A stretch of 64,000 nucleotides of DNA from Dendrocalamus latiflorus (Eukaryota; Streptophyta; Magnoliopsida; Poales; Poaceae): contig CM029663.1 in the NCBI GenBank assembly GCA_017311315.1, positions 15,609,412-15,673,411 of the forward strand. The letters run 5' to 3'. Numbering within the stretch: position 1 is the first letter of the stretch; every line of letters starts with the position of its first letter. The notes beneath the pieces were generated by a model. It worked only from the letters and a program-made list of their open reading frames with translations. It was not told the DNA's origin and did no database searches. The position numbers and the translations under genes were made by a program. Shown one piece after another: positions 1 through 11,799 of this stretch.

Positions 1-619
1 TAGCACACTAGAACGCAAATGTGGGCTTGCAAGTTACTAGAAATAACGCAAATGTGCGCAAATTTCAAACATGCAAATTGGAGCACGTATCTCATTTGCT
101 TACTAAATACCACTGACCTACCCAGAACGGCCGAGGCGGCGGCGCTGCGATCCGGGAGGCGGCGGTGATCTGGGATCCCGGACAGCGTGGCGGGCAGACG
201 GCGACCTGGGAGGAACAGGCCAACCAGGAGGCTCCGGCGAGCCGGCGACCTAGGAGACCGGGGACGGCGTTTAGCCGGTGGCCTGCGAGAGGGATACGGC
301 GGTGACGTCCGAAGGGAGAAGGCAGCGCCGCGTCGACCGCCGGGAGGCAACCGAGTAGGGAAGCGGGAGGCCGCGCGGCGAGGAGCACCGAGCGAAGAGG
401 AGGCAGCGCGTCGCGGCACGGGAGGAAATTGGGCCGTGGATTCGTGCCTTCCCTTCGCGTCGTGAGGAATTGTGCCAATGGGCGGGGCTGGCCAACGGTC
501 TGGGCCGGTCCAACGGGCTGGGCTGGTTATATTTACTCATGTGGGCCCGAACGGCAGACGAAGCGCCTGCGATCTGGCAACCTTTGGCCATCGGAGACTG
601 CGCGAGGAGAGAAGCTCCC
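1..619 (+). promoter_or_regulatory. Upstream region and probable promoter of IPK
   Basis: This stretch contains no gene I recognise. Positions 120-430 are very GC- and purine-rich and open in several frames on both strands, which is composition rather than coding evidence. Close to the IPK start there are GGGCC/TGGGCC-type motifs (around 500-550), frequent in promoters of plant housekeeping genes, and an AT-rich TATA-like stretch near 527-537. The ATG of IPK follows at 620. A transcription start cannot be fixed from sequence alone. Confidence 0.4.
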
Positions 620-3600
620 ATGGCGGAGGCGGCGCAGAAGCAGCCAAGCCCCACGGCCTCCCGCCCCGTCCGCTGCATCGTTAAACTCGGTGCACTCTCC
701 CGCGCTCCGCGGCTCTATGTTTCCTTCCCTTTCCTTGCGTGCTTCTTCTGTAGTTGTGTAAGCCTCCCCAGCCGGTGCTGATTCGGCGAGCTCTGGTGAC
801 GCAGGTGGGGCGGCCATCACGAACAAGGGCGAGCTGGAGAGCATCAACGAGGAGAGCCTGTGGTCGGCGTGCGCGCAGCTGCGGCAGGCCATGTCCGACG
901 CCGGCTCTCCGGATAAGGTTGTGGGGATGGACTGGAGCAGGAGGCGCGGCGAACTGGCTGACCCGGCCGTGGACGCGAAGGGGTTAGCGGAGATGGCAGG
1001 CTTGGGGCTGGATACCAACTTCGTTGTCGTCCACGGTGCCGGTATAGCTCGGAATCTGAATTGCCTCTGGCCATCTGTCTTACTGATGAGCTGAACTGGG
1101 TGATTTGGTGGGGGTTTGATTGTTCATATTTGTGTTGGGATGCTATGTAATGTGGGAATTGGTGCTAATTGCCAAGTGCCAATGCTTCTCAGTGAGCGAG
1201 CAACTGTGCACATCTTGAGGATTGCCCGGCCTGGTCTAGATTACGAATGTTAGTAACCTGCTTAGAAGATAAATGCGTAAGTTTGGTATGAGTGGTCATT
1301 CAGTTCTAGATTCAACCGTGGCTTTCTAGGCTCTAGGGCCTTCCTGAAAGATAGTTCTATACTTCTATTCAACCAGGTGAGATTTTCGGGTCCATAGTGC
1401 ATGTAATATTTGCTAACTATAATTAGACTGCCAGAGTTCATACTTTATAAAGTTAGTATTCGGGTTATTGATATTATAGTGGTCTGCTATCTGTATTGCT
1501 ACTTAGGGTCTTTTGGTCACTTCCAAGCAAGTAGATCTGGAGTCCATAAAGGAGGGTTGCATTCGACACTGGTGAAGGCTGGCTTTGTGGCTACAAGAAT
1601 TTCAGTAAGGACATAATTTAAAATTTCTCTATCATGTGGGTATTGTAACCTTCAGATATATAGCATTGTTTTTCAGTGTCTTGTCGATGTATGTAGTGCT
1701 ACTTTGATGCACATGCTTGGACAGTGATCTAATGAAATATACATTATAATTTAGGTGACTTCTCTCAACCAGGAAATTGTGAGAGCCTTGGCAAGAGGTG
1801 CGCTACATATAAATGAAGAATATCACACTTTATTTTTCATAATTAAGCTACATGCTTATTATGGTAACCTGTTATTGTGTCATCTATCATGTTACTAATG
1901 CCTTTGTTGCATAGGTAAAATTCACGATTATGTTTCTTGTTTTTTTATAGGATTTGCATGTGTTCCTTTGTGTGTTGCTTTGTCACAAACTTTTGCTCCG
2001 TCATGATCTATATATGGTATCTTTGGCTTTCCATACTGTGAACTTTATCTTGAATTCTTCACTTAATCATGATCTATATATGGTGTCAAGAACACTTCTA
2101 CCTATATCTATAATCTTGAAGAATTTCAAATTTCAATGAATCAACCAGCATATTTATGTATCCATTTTGTAGTTGATCTTGAATCTATCACTATTAGTTT
2201 GTCAGTGAGAATCAGTGGCAAGTAACTGACTTATGGAATTGCATATGCTTCTGCAGAAGGAATACCATCTGTTGGAATGTCACCATTTGCTTGTGGATGG
2301 TCTACTCAACAAAGAAATGTGAGTAAACTGGAGGATTGCTGAATTTCTTGTGTATGTTCGGACAGGCACCTGGGATTACACTGTTCTTGTAGATCTATGT
2401 GCAATCCTGTTAACAAAGATGTTTTCTGATTATTATTTGACATATTTGCAATTGCAGCTTGCGTCAGCCAATGCTTCTCAAATCATTCAGTCGCTCCATG
2501 CTGGCTTTGTCCCTGTAAGCTGTTGTACCTAAGGATTTTGAATAATTATTTCTCTACAAATTCACATTGATCTAAGTTGTTCGATTCAGTAATATAATTA
2601 TGTGGATCATATGGAACCACCCCAGAATGTGAGAAAAATATGTTGTTTCTGGGGTATTTATGTAGCATATTATTTACTCACATGTTATGATTAAAGAGCA
2701 CTTTACATCTAGGTTTCTGTCATGTGGGGAAAGTATTATACCCGCCGTTCCCGGCTGAGCTAACTCAGAATCCGGATAGGTTACGGGTAGGACTTAAGAA
2801 CAGATTGCTAGTAGCAGTTAAGATTTAGAGATTAGCTAAGAGTTAGAGTTGGTTTCCAAGAAGGATTAGGAGTTGGAGTCGGATTGCTTTGTCCAGTCCT
2901 CTATATAAAGGACCTTGGTTATGATTTGAGGGATAACAAGAAATCAATCTATTCTTCTACCTCTTGCTGCTCGCCAACATAGGGCGTAGGGGGGAAAACC
3001 CTCGCCCCGCTGTTGATCACGGCTACGGTCTTCGGAGCCGAGGACCTGCGCCAGCCAGCCGTGACATCTTGGTATCAGAGCCCAGGCCTCCGCCACCAGC
3101 TTTTTCCGCCGCCTCGTCTGAGCCATCGCCCTCCCCTGTTTCCGCTCCGCCACCAGCTTCGTCCGCCGCTTCCGCCATGCCGGGCGCCGATGAGGATGAT
3201 CTCAAGTCTCTGATTCTTGCCCTCACCAAGGAAGTACAAGCCCTTCAATCGTCCATCAACAACCACGCCCAGGCCATACAGCGCCTTGAACTGCAGCCGC
3301 CGCCCCAATACTCGTCCTCGTCATCCGGCAACCGCGTCCATTCCGGCGAGCATCACAACGATCGGCCGTCGCGTTTCCAGAAGATGGATTTCCCCAAGTA
3401 TGATGGCAAGGGAGATCCGCTTCCGTTTATCCATCGATGTGAATCCTACTTCCATCAACAGCGCATTGCCGAGGAGGAGAAGGTGTGGATGGCCTCATAC
3501 AATCTGCTGGACATTGCCCAACTGTGGTACATCCAGGTGTAGAAGGATGAGGGCACACCACCATGGCGTCGCTTCACCGAACTCCTTAATCTGAGATTCG

Positions 3601-6600
3601 GCCCTCCTCTGCGCTCCAATCCGTTGGGGGAACTAATCGCTTGCAAGCGGACAAGCACGGTGGCCGATTTTCAGGATCGCTTCCAGGTGCTGCTTGCCTG
3701 GGCAGGTTCTCTTACGGAGGAGCAGAAGGTCCAGCTCTTCACCGCCGGCCTTCAACCGCCTCTCAGCTTCGACGTGGAGATCCACAATCCCCAGACGCTC
3801 GCGGTCGCCATGAGCCTGGCGCGCAAATTGGAGCTCCGCGACCAGACAGGGGCGTCACCAGCGCGTTCGTGGGCAAAGGGCCTTCTGTCTTCACCAACTC
3901 CCCGCCAACTGGCCGTGCAGCCGCCAACAGCCCCGCCGGCCGCGCCACCCACGGTATCCGTGGAGGGTCGCCAGGTGAAACGTCTGTCACCGGCGGAGAT
4001 GGAGGAACGCCGTCGCCTCGGGCTGTGCTATAACTGCAATGAGAAGTTTGGAAGGGGTCACAATAGGGTGTGCCAGCACCTTTTCTTATTGGAGCTGAAC
4101 GACGCGGATGACTCTGCCGACGCAGAGGACACCGACCAAACCGCCGAGGAACCGAGGATATCTCTGCACGCGATTGCCGGCGTCCGCACCAGCGAGACGA
4201 TGCAGGTGTGCGTCCAGGTGGGAGGCGCCACACTCCACGCACTCCTCGACTCGGGCTCCACGCATAACTTCATCTCCGAAGAGGCAGCGGCCCGCACCGA
4301 TCTTGTACTACGCCGCCGCGGGGAGCTGTCGGTCACGGTGGCCAACGGCGAGCGAGTGCCTTGTCTCGGCGTGTTCCAGCGGGCGGCCTTTTCCATCGCA
4401 GGGGAGGCCTTCCAGGCGGACTTCTTCGCCCTTCCTCTGGCCGGCTACGACGCGGTGCTGGGCACTCAGTGGCTCGCCACCCTTGGCCCCATTCTTTGGG
4501 ACTTCGGGGCTCTCACCATGTCATTCTGGCGCAGCGACCACCGCGTCCGCTGGCACTGCGTGGCGGGTTCGGCGAGTCCCGGCCTGCGCTCCTGCTCCGG
4601 TCCGGATCTCTTGGAGGCCCTCCTCGCCGACTTTGCCCCACTTTTTATCGAGCCGCATGGGTTGCCGCCGCCGCGATCCCGGGATCACAGCATCAACCTT
4701 CTGCCCGGCTCGTCTCCGGTGGCTGTTCGACCGTATCGCTACCCGGCCACACACAAGGATGAGCTGGAACGCCAGTGCGCCATCATGTTGGACCAGGGCC
4801 TGATTCGGCACAGTTCGTCCGCCTTCTCGTCCCCGGTTCTGTTGGTAAAGAAGGCCGATGGCTCGTGGAGGTTCTGCGTCGACTATAGAGCACTCAACGC
4901 CATCACGGTCAAGGATGCCTTCCCTATTCCGGTGGTCGACGAACTCCTGGACGAGCTGCACGGCGCCAAATTCTTCACCAAGCTCGACCTCCGCTCAGGC
5001 TACCACCAAGTCCGCATGAACCCAGAAGATGTGGCCAAGACGGCTTTCCGAACACACGATGGCCTCTACGAGTTTCTCGTCATGCCGTTTGGACTATGCA
5101 ACGCTCCGGCAACATTCCAGGCACTCATGAACGATGTGTTGCGCCCATTCCTCCGCCGGTTCGTACTCGTCTTCTTTGATGATATACTAATCTTCAGCGC
5201 TTCTTGGGCCGATCACCTCCGCCATGTGCGCACTGTCCTCACCACGCTCCAGCAGCATAAGCTCTTCATCAAGAGGTCCAAGTGCGCCTTCGGGGTGGAT
5301 TCCATCTCCTACCTGGGCCACATCATCTCGGCGACAGGCGTGGCAATGGATCCCGCTAAGGTGCAGGCCGTCCTCGACTGGCCACTACCTCGCTCGGCTC
5401 GCGCGGTCCGCGGGTTCCTCGGCCTCGCCGGATACTACCGCAAATTCATGCGGGATTACGGCACCATTGCCGCCCCCCTCACGGCTCTGCTTCGCAAGGA
5501 TGGGTTTCTGTGGTCGGACGAGGCTGCCACGGCATTCCAAACACTGAAGACGGCACTCACCACGGCGCCAGTGCTCGCCCTTCCGGACTTCACCCAGCAG
5601 TTCATTGTCGAGTGCGACGCTTCAGGCCACGGCTTTGGGGCGGTGCTGCTGCAAGATAAACATCCCATCGCTTTCTTCAGCCGTCCGGTGGCGCCTCGAC
5701 ATCGCTCTCTGGCCGCTTATGAGAGGGAATTGATCGGCCTAGTGCAAGCCATCCGACACTGGCGGCCTTATCTCTGGGGGCGCCGTTTTCTGGTCAAGAC
5801 GGATCATTTCAGTCTCAAATATTTGTTGGATCAGCGTCTTGCTACCATTCCCCAGCACCATTGGGTGGGCAAGCTCCTGGGATTCGACTTCGCCGTGGAA
5901 TATAAACCGGGCAGCACCAACACAGTGGCTGACGCACTATCCCGCCGTGACACGGAGGTAGGTACCGTCCTCGCCATTTCGTCACCCAGGTTTGATTTCC
6001 TGGAACGCATCCGACAAGCTCAAACCATGGATCCCGCGTTGGTGGCCCTCCGCGACGAGATCGACGCCGGCCAGCGGGCGGGTTCCTGGTCCATCACTGA
6101 CGGCTTGATCACCTTCGACTCCAAGCTATACGTCGCGCCAACGTCGCCACTCCTGCATGAATTGGTATCCGCCATCCATGATGACGGCCACGAGGGCGTC
6201 CAGCGCACGCTCCACCGGCTCCGTCGCGACTTCCATTCGCCTAACCTTCGCTCTGTGGTCCAGGATTTTATCCGTAGCTGCTCCACTTGCCAGCAGTACA
6301 AGACAGAGCATCTCCGACCCGCGGGACTCCTTCTGCCGCTGCCTGTTCCAACCATGGTCTGGGCAGCTATCAGCCTCGACTTCATCGAAGCTTTGCCACG
6401 CGTGGGTGGCAAATCAGTGATTCACATCCGTATACGGCAGAAACGGTGGCCAAGGCGTTCTTTGGAGACATTGTGCGCCTCCACGGCATACCACAGTCCA
6501 TGGTGTCGGACAGGGACCCGGTTTTTACCTCCACATTTTGGCGCGAATTGATGCGGCTTTGTGGCGCCAAGCTGCACATGACCACCGCTTTCCACCCCCA

Positions 6601-9551
6601 GTCAGACGGCCAGGCTGAGGCAGCAAACAAGGTCATTGTGATGTACCTCAGATGCTTCACTGGGGATAGGCCGCGTCATTGGCTTCGCTGGCTACCTTGG
6701 GTAGAGTACGTCTATAACACAGCTTTCCAATCTGCTCTCCGCGACACGCCATTCAAGATTGTCTATGGCCGGGAGCCCCCGTCCATCCGCTCCTATGAAC
6801 CAGGCGAGACGCGAGTCGCTGCAGTTGCGAAAAATATGGCGGACAGGGATGAACTGCTGGCGGACGTTCGCTACCGCCTTGAGCAAGCCCAGGCGATCTA
6901 CAAGAAACAATACGACAAGCATCACCGCGAGGTCCACTACACCATGGGGGATTGGGTGTGGCTTCGCGTCCGTCACCGCACCCCGGCTTCGCTTCCACAT
7001 TCCACCATAGGCAAGTTGCGTCCTCGTTTCTATGGGCCATATCGCATCGAGGCAATCATCAACGACGTCGCTGTCCGTTTGACTCTTCCTCCCAAGGCAC
7101 GTCTGCACAACGTCTTCCACATCGGCCTTCTCAAGAAATTTGTCGGGACGCCCCCTGATGCACCACCACCACTTCCGGCTATGCACTATGGTGCTGCAGT
7201 TCCGGAGCCGGAGCGCGCGGTCCGCACTCGATTGGCGCGGGGTGTCCGCCAGGTTCTCATCCAATGGAAGGGTGAGCCGCCAGCATCGGCTACTTGGGAA
7301 GACCTCGACGCTTTCATAGAGCGTCATCCATCCTTCCAGCTCGCGGACGAGCTGCTCGTCGAGGGGGGGAGAGATGTCATGTGGGGAAAGTATTATACCC
7401 GCCGTTCCCGGCTGAGCTAACTCAGAATCCGGATAGGTTACGGGTAGGACTTAAGAACAGATTGCTGGTAGCGGTTAAGATTTAGAGATTAGCTAAGAGT
7501 TAGAGTTGGTTTCCAAGAAGGATTAGGAGTTGGAGTCGGATTGCTTTGTCCAGTCCTCTATATAAAGGACCTTGGTTATGATTTGAGGGATAACAAGAAA
7601 TCAATCTATTCTTCTACCTCTTGCTGCTCGCCAACATAGGGCGTAGGGGGGAAAACCCTCGCCCCGCTGTTGATCACGGCTACGGTCTTCGGAGCCGAGG
7701 ACCTGCGCCAGCCAACCGTGACAGTTTCACTGGTACTTTTGCTAAGCTGCATCCCGTTTTGTAATACATATGTGATGCCAACATAGCTCTGATATGTATT
7801 GTTAAGTAATGAATTAGTTTTGATATTTGAATTTAACTTGGTAGTTTATTCAGGAATATTCTAATTAGGGAAAGTATTGCATCACTTCCACTTGTTTTTC
7901 CTTCATCTACATGGGAAAAGAAGATAAAACATTTTCTACAACTGAAGTTTTATGTACGGCATAATGACCCATATTTCTCGCAGGTTTTGCATGGAGATGC
8001 TGTTCTTGATGAATTGCTGGTGAGTTTTCAAATTGAATCATGCACACATTCTTGTTTAGATTCGCATATAGGTTGGTCTGGGCTATGACACTCTTTTTGT
8101 TTACTCATAGTAAGACTGACGTTAAGATTAAATGACCAGGACTGCACCATATTGAGTGGGGATGTCATTATACGCCATCTTGCACAGCTTCTGACTCCAA
8201 AATATGTTGTATTTCTGGTACTGTTACCGTCTCTCCTTCGCAATGACTTGACCATTTATGCTATCTATGAGAGATGGTTCAGTACACCAACTTCTTGGCT
8301 TGGTTGTACTTTCTTCTAATGGTTGAAGCCTGTTTTGTTGTTATCAGATGGGCTTCGTTTTAATGCATTTTTATGCATCATGTTCTGTCCGTTTCTTTTT
8401 ATTGTTAGACTTTTACGTAGCACTCTGAAAATTGAGATGTAGACAGATGTTCATGGAGTATATGATCGCCCTCCAACTGACCCAAATGCAGTACTCCTCA
8501 GAGAGATAGGTTGGTATTCACCTGCTTTAAATCAATTTGATTGTCCGTACAATCTAGCATTTTCTGTTTGGTATACATTAGTAATTATAGGGATTAGGGG
8601 AAACGGGAAAGGGAAAAAAATATGAAGTTGCCATTTTTCTGAAGTCTTAAGGGGAAAAGAGAAATATATGGATGGGAAAAACTCTGAACTGACCTGTTCT
8701 GGCTAACAGAGGTGGATGATAATGGAAGCTGGTCGATTGTAGAACCTGCATTACGAGGCAACAAGAAAGGAGGTATCACGCTGTCTTCCTTTTTATGTGT
8801 ACAGTGATGGTCGAATGGTTCATGGCACTTGTGTGTAGTTAATATACTGGAATTGTTGCGGCTACATAGTTTGAACTTTCAACATAGCAACTTAAAGTTT
8901 GATAACAATATCAAATTGGCAGAACTATACCTAATTCAAGTACTTAGTGATGACTTTCCAACTGACAACTTGTAATCACCAAATGCATTATCTGTTCTTA
9001 TGTGTCATTTGAAAAAAATTGACCGTCTCTTCAATATTTTGAATCAAATGCTCCAAGGGAGAGAGCAACAGTTTGGAATTCGAGTTGTTGAGATCAAAAT
9101 TATATTCTATTAGGCTAATAGCTAACGAAATTCATGATCCAGAAATTCACGAATTATATATAATTCGAGTTGCTCCTAAACTGCTTATTGTAGCTTGTGT
9201 AAGCCTAAGAAAGATAGTCTCATATGGACTGCAGTTGCAGTGGAGACCTCGGTAGCTGCACACGACACAACTGGCGGAATGGAAACCAAAATATTGGAAG
9301 CTGCCACGATAGCTAGGCTTGGAGTTGATGTGTACATTACAAAGGTGTGAATGTTTCCTCCCCTGGTGCATTAAATACAAAAAATTCTATGAACTTGCAA
9401 TTTTTTATGTGATTTGTGATTTCTTTTTTTTTTTTGTTGAAATTGATTTGTGATACAGGTTGGTACAGAGCACTCCCTGAGAGCCTTGAAGGGGGATGTG
9501 AACACGACCTCGGACAATTGGCTTGGAACTGTTATACGCTCTTCCAAATAG
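620..9551 (+). CDS. IPK: Isopentenyl phosphate kinase, 12 exons, 335 aa
   Basis: Phosphorylates isopentenyl phosphate (and dimethylallyl phosphate) with ATP to give IPP/DMAPP, recycling monophosphates into isoprenoid synthesis in the cytosol; amino-acid-kinase fold. Exons by GT-AG junctions: 620-689, 805-1041, 1507-1604, 1755-1797, 2257-2318, 2458-2514, 7984-8019, 8140-8217, 8443-8509, 8710-8772, 9241-9344, 9459-9551. All phases join and the sum is 1008 nt. The product starts MAEAAQKQ, has the family's KLGG start of the kinase core, the HGAGSFGH motif with the catalytic-site histidine, SGDVIIRH, FLTDVHGVYDRPP and AAHDTTGGM, and ends at VIRSSK, about the length of the Arabidopsis enzyme. Intron 6 (2515-7983) is swollen by a gypsy element in the same orientation. 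No frameshift or stop seen, so I read the gene as functional. Family identity rests on remembered homologues. Confidence 0.95.
2718..3066 (+). repeat. 5' LTR of Reina-like element
   Basis: 349-bp direct repeat, TG...CA, identical to 7375-7723 except for three transitions. It contains a TATA-type box (CTATATAAAG, about 2900-2909) expected for LTR-driven transcription. It lies in the same direction as IPK transcription. Confidence 0.95.
3070..3081 (+). other. Primer binding site, initiator-Met tRNA type
   Basis: TGGTATCAGAGC begins four bases after the LTR end. It is the standard plant retrotransposon site pairing with the 3' end of initiator tRNA-Met. Confidence 0.9.
3177..7420 (+). pseudogene. 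Broken gag-pol of the Reina-like element
   Basis: Gag starts at ATG 3177. An in-frame amber stop at 3540-3542 cuts gag after about 120 codons; the same frame then stays open from about 3543 to 6551. In order I see the rest of gag, a Cys/His zinc knuckle (about 4026-4073), aspartic protease with a DSGS core (about 4246-4257), reverse transcriptase with an FFDD active site (about 5172-5183), RNase H (about 5600-5900), and the integrase HHCC finger (about 6169-6300). Near 6412-6425 a small deletion removes part of the integrase core and shifts the frame. The rest (second catalytic Asp, the Glu, and a C-terminal chromodomain near 7200-7350) continues in another frame to 7420, which lies inside the 3' LTR. 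Two lesions make this copy non-coding for a full polyprotein. Confidence 0.9.
7375..7723 (+). repeat. 3' LTR of Reina-like element
   Basis: 349-bp partner of the 5' LTR, preceded by the purine tract 7361-7374 and followed by target duplication GTTTC. The end of the pol frame overlaps its first 46 bases. Confidence 0.95.
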
Positions 9552-10651
9552 ATTTCTTGGCACAAAGCGTTCTATGGGTTCAATTAGCAAACATTTTTTT
9601 ATGTTGTAGGATCACTGATGAGCTTTGAGTTTGTCAGATAATAATTCAAGGGGATATTCCTACTGCGATCATGTCTGGTTTGATGAGCGTCACGTAGATT
9701 TTAATAACTCTGTTTTTTCTTAAACGAAAAAGAAGTACTGTTTCATGATTTAGCCATTTCATTTTCTCGCGAGAGATTTGCAGTGCCCATGTTTCACTTC
9801 TACCTGTGTCTCTGGACCATCTGGCGGTCTGGCCTGTCCTATGCCTTAGGGCGAATTCCAATCGTCGGATTCAAGGGGGAACAAGGCAGATCTAACACTA
9901 GAGTGCGGCTACATTCGGAACATTGCCTTTCCTCTCTCAACTTCTTCACTATGTTGTTGTTAACCTCTGTCTTTGCGAGGGGTGTAAATGAAACGGATAA
10001 TTTTCGTTCGACTGATCAATGGAAGGCTTATAGAGTAAATACGGAAAGGTTAAATAGGTATTTAGCACTATCAGTGTCTGACTCCAAGGAAAAAATATAG
10101 AATATGATACAAAATAAGTGATATCCGTCTACATATATCCGTATGTCAAGTGATATAAGGAAATCTGATGTGACTTCATTTAGAAACAAGATAACATATA
10201 GACGAATTGCCACATCTAAATAGTCAAAAAATACTAAATGTTCTTTTGATATCTTGTCGATTAGTCTCTTCGTGTTCGCTCTGATTGCACTCTACTGTCC
10301 AAAGCCATGTGTAGGGATACAAAAGAAATGGATAATTTTCATCTGATTGACCATCCGAAGATTTATAGAATGAATATGGAATGAAGAAATAAGTATCCGG
10401 TATTATCCATGTCCGACTCCAAGAAAAAATGCAGAATAGGATACAGAATGAGTGATATTCGTGTGTATCCTCTCCGATTGCACCCCCAATCTTTGCTTAG
10501 GCCCTGTACATATTAGTTTTTATTTCAGACTTTTGCTTAGATAAGTCAAAAGACAATACGGATACATAGTTTCTCGAAATGGCTTCTTCACTTTTCTCAC
10601 TAACGTCTTGTCAGGAGATAAAGTGGGGGTTACAGGTGCATCACGCACTAT
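9552..10651. other. IPK 3' region and intergenic sequence with a diverged repeat pair
   Basis: The IPK 3' UTR should occupy the first few hundred bases; no poly(A) site can be fixed. Two imperfect copies of a roughly 150-bp sequence are visible at about 9985-10140 and 10325-10490. Both contain GGATAATTTTC, then a GACTCCAAG-AAAAAAT stretch, then a GAGTGATAT/AAGTGATAT phrase. They look like an old duplicated repeat. No gene is seen. Confidence 0.45.
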
Positions 10652-11184
10652 GGCCCCGTTTGGCACAGCTCAACTTCACTAGTAAAGCTGTTTTTTTGTT
10701 TCAGCTTCACGAGCAGTTTCACCGATGAAGCTAAATCTGTTTTGGAAAACTGTTTGGCAAAACAGCTTCACCAACAGCTTCATGCATGGCTGAGAGAGGG
10801 CAATTGTCCAAGATGCCCCTGTCTACCTGACTTGTTCTAACATTTGGAGTTGTATGTTTGTATATGGTCATATGAATTAAAAAATAATATATTTGAATGA
10901 GTATGAATTAAAACATTAAAATAAAAAATAATAAGAACGGGAGAGGTGAACGGGATGGACTAGTGGCAAATGCGTGTAATTTTGGTGAACCAGAGGGGCA
11001 GTGGGTTCCTAGGACTGCGGGCCTGAGGGAGAGAGCTGTGAAAAGCTACTTTTTTCAGCTTCACCTCTCCCCATTCCTTTGTGAGAGCACAAAAAAGAGC
11101 TTCACCCATGAAGCTGTTTGCAAAAAAGGTGTTTGGCAAAAAACAGCTCATGAAGCTGTTGGTGAAGCTGTGCCAAACAGGGCC
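10652..11184. mobile_element. Non-autonomous TIR transposon (Tourist/PIF-Harbinger-like MITE)
   Basis: 533-bp element with inverted ends GGCC[C/T]GTTTGGCACAGCT of about 20 bp or more, flanked by a 3-bp duplication TAT (10649-10651 and 11185-11187). The ends are rich in AGCTTCA/CAGCTT phrases repeated inside. It carries no transposase. The 3-bp target and end sequence fit Tourist-like MITEs; family placement is inferred. Confidence 0.8.
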
Positions 11185-11799
11185 TATATCTCTCTCTCCC
11201 ATCATACACACATATCTCTTCTTTATTTTCATATCACTTTTGTCTCTTTTTTTTAAAAGCTGTCTTTCAGTTATTACTTATTTATTTTTAGAAAAAAAAA
11301 ATGAGACACGACCAAAAGCTAAATAGGCAAACCGAAGAACCAACGATTGGTACAGGTGAGGTGAGTCGGGTTGGGTGGCCCATTGTTTCCCGTCCGTAGC
11401 GCCTCTGTTTATCCACAGCCACCATACCATAGCAGCAGCAAACCAGCAACAGCAACACAACTCCTCCTGTTCCCGGACGCTGCGAACCTGCGCCCTCGGA
11501 TGCGCTCAAGCCGTCTCGTTGGCCACCGCGCTTCCTCTCTCGCAAGGTCGTCGCCTCCGGTAACCGAGCTCTCACACCCGGCCTGATTTTCTATTCCCCG
11601 CACTAGTTCTCGTATCTGATCTTAGTATCCACCTTTCTTGATTCTTGGACAACATTTCAGATTCCAACCTGTTGGTTTCGCTTCCTTTGGTTCGTCCTAG
11701 TGGTCGATCGATTCTTCCACTGCAGCCTGAAGCGTGGGTCGGCGTCTTAAGTACGGGCGGAATTTGTGATTGAACTTTGCCAAGTTTCAGAACTATACA
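11185..11799 (+). promoter_or_regulatory. ClpF upstream region and 5' UTR
   Basis: A TC-rich, moderately GC-rich stretch (about 11400-11590) resembles a plant 5' UTR. A TTTCAG just before 11790, ten bases ahead of the ATG, could be the acceptor of an intron in the 5' UTR, which would explain the gap to the GC-rich leader. Neither the transcription start nor the donor can be fixed. Confidence 0.35.

Larger units (their letters stand above)
2718..7723 (+). mobile_element. Ty3/gypsy chromovirus (Reina-like) LTR retrotransposon in IPK intron 6
   Basis: Complete insertion of about 5.0 kb: two 349-bp LTRs beginning TGTCATG and ending GTGACA, flanked by the 5-bp target duplication GTTTC (2713-2717 and 7724-7728). 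A Met-initiator-type primer site (TGGTATCAGAGC, 3070-3081) follows the 5' LTR and a purine tract (7361-7374) precedes the 3' LTR. Domain order is gag, zinc knuckle, protease, RT, RNase H, integrase, chromodomain, which defines Ty3/gypsy chromoviruses; compact size and short LTRs suggest the Reina clade. By eye the LTRs differ at only three sites, all transitions, so insertion is recent. The coding region is broken, so this copy is probably not autonomous. Confidence 0.93.

Noticed and set aside
92..478. Long open frames on both strands upstream of IPK
   Set aside because: GC-rich composition keeps several frames open at once; no domain, no consistent start, and they overlap the probable IPK promoter.
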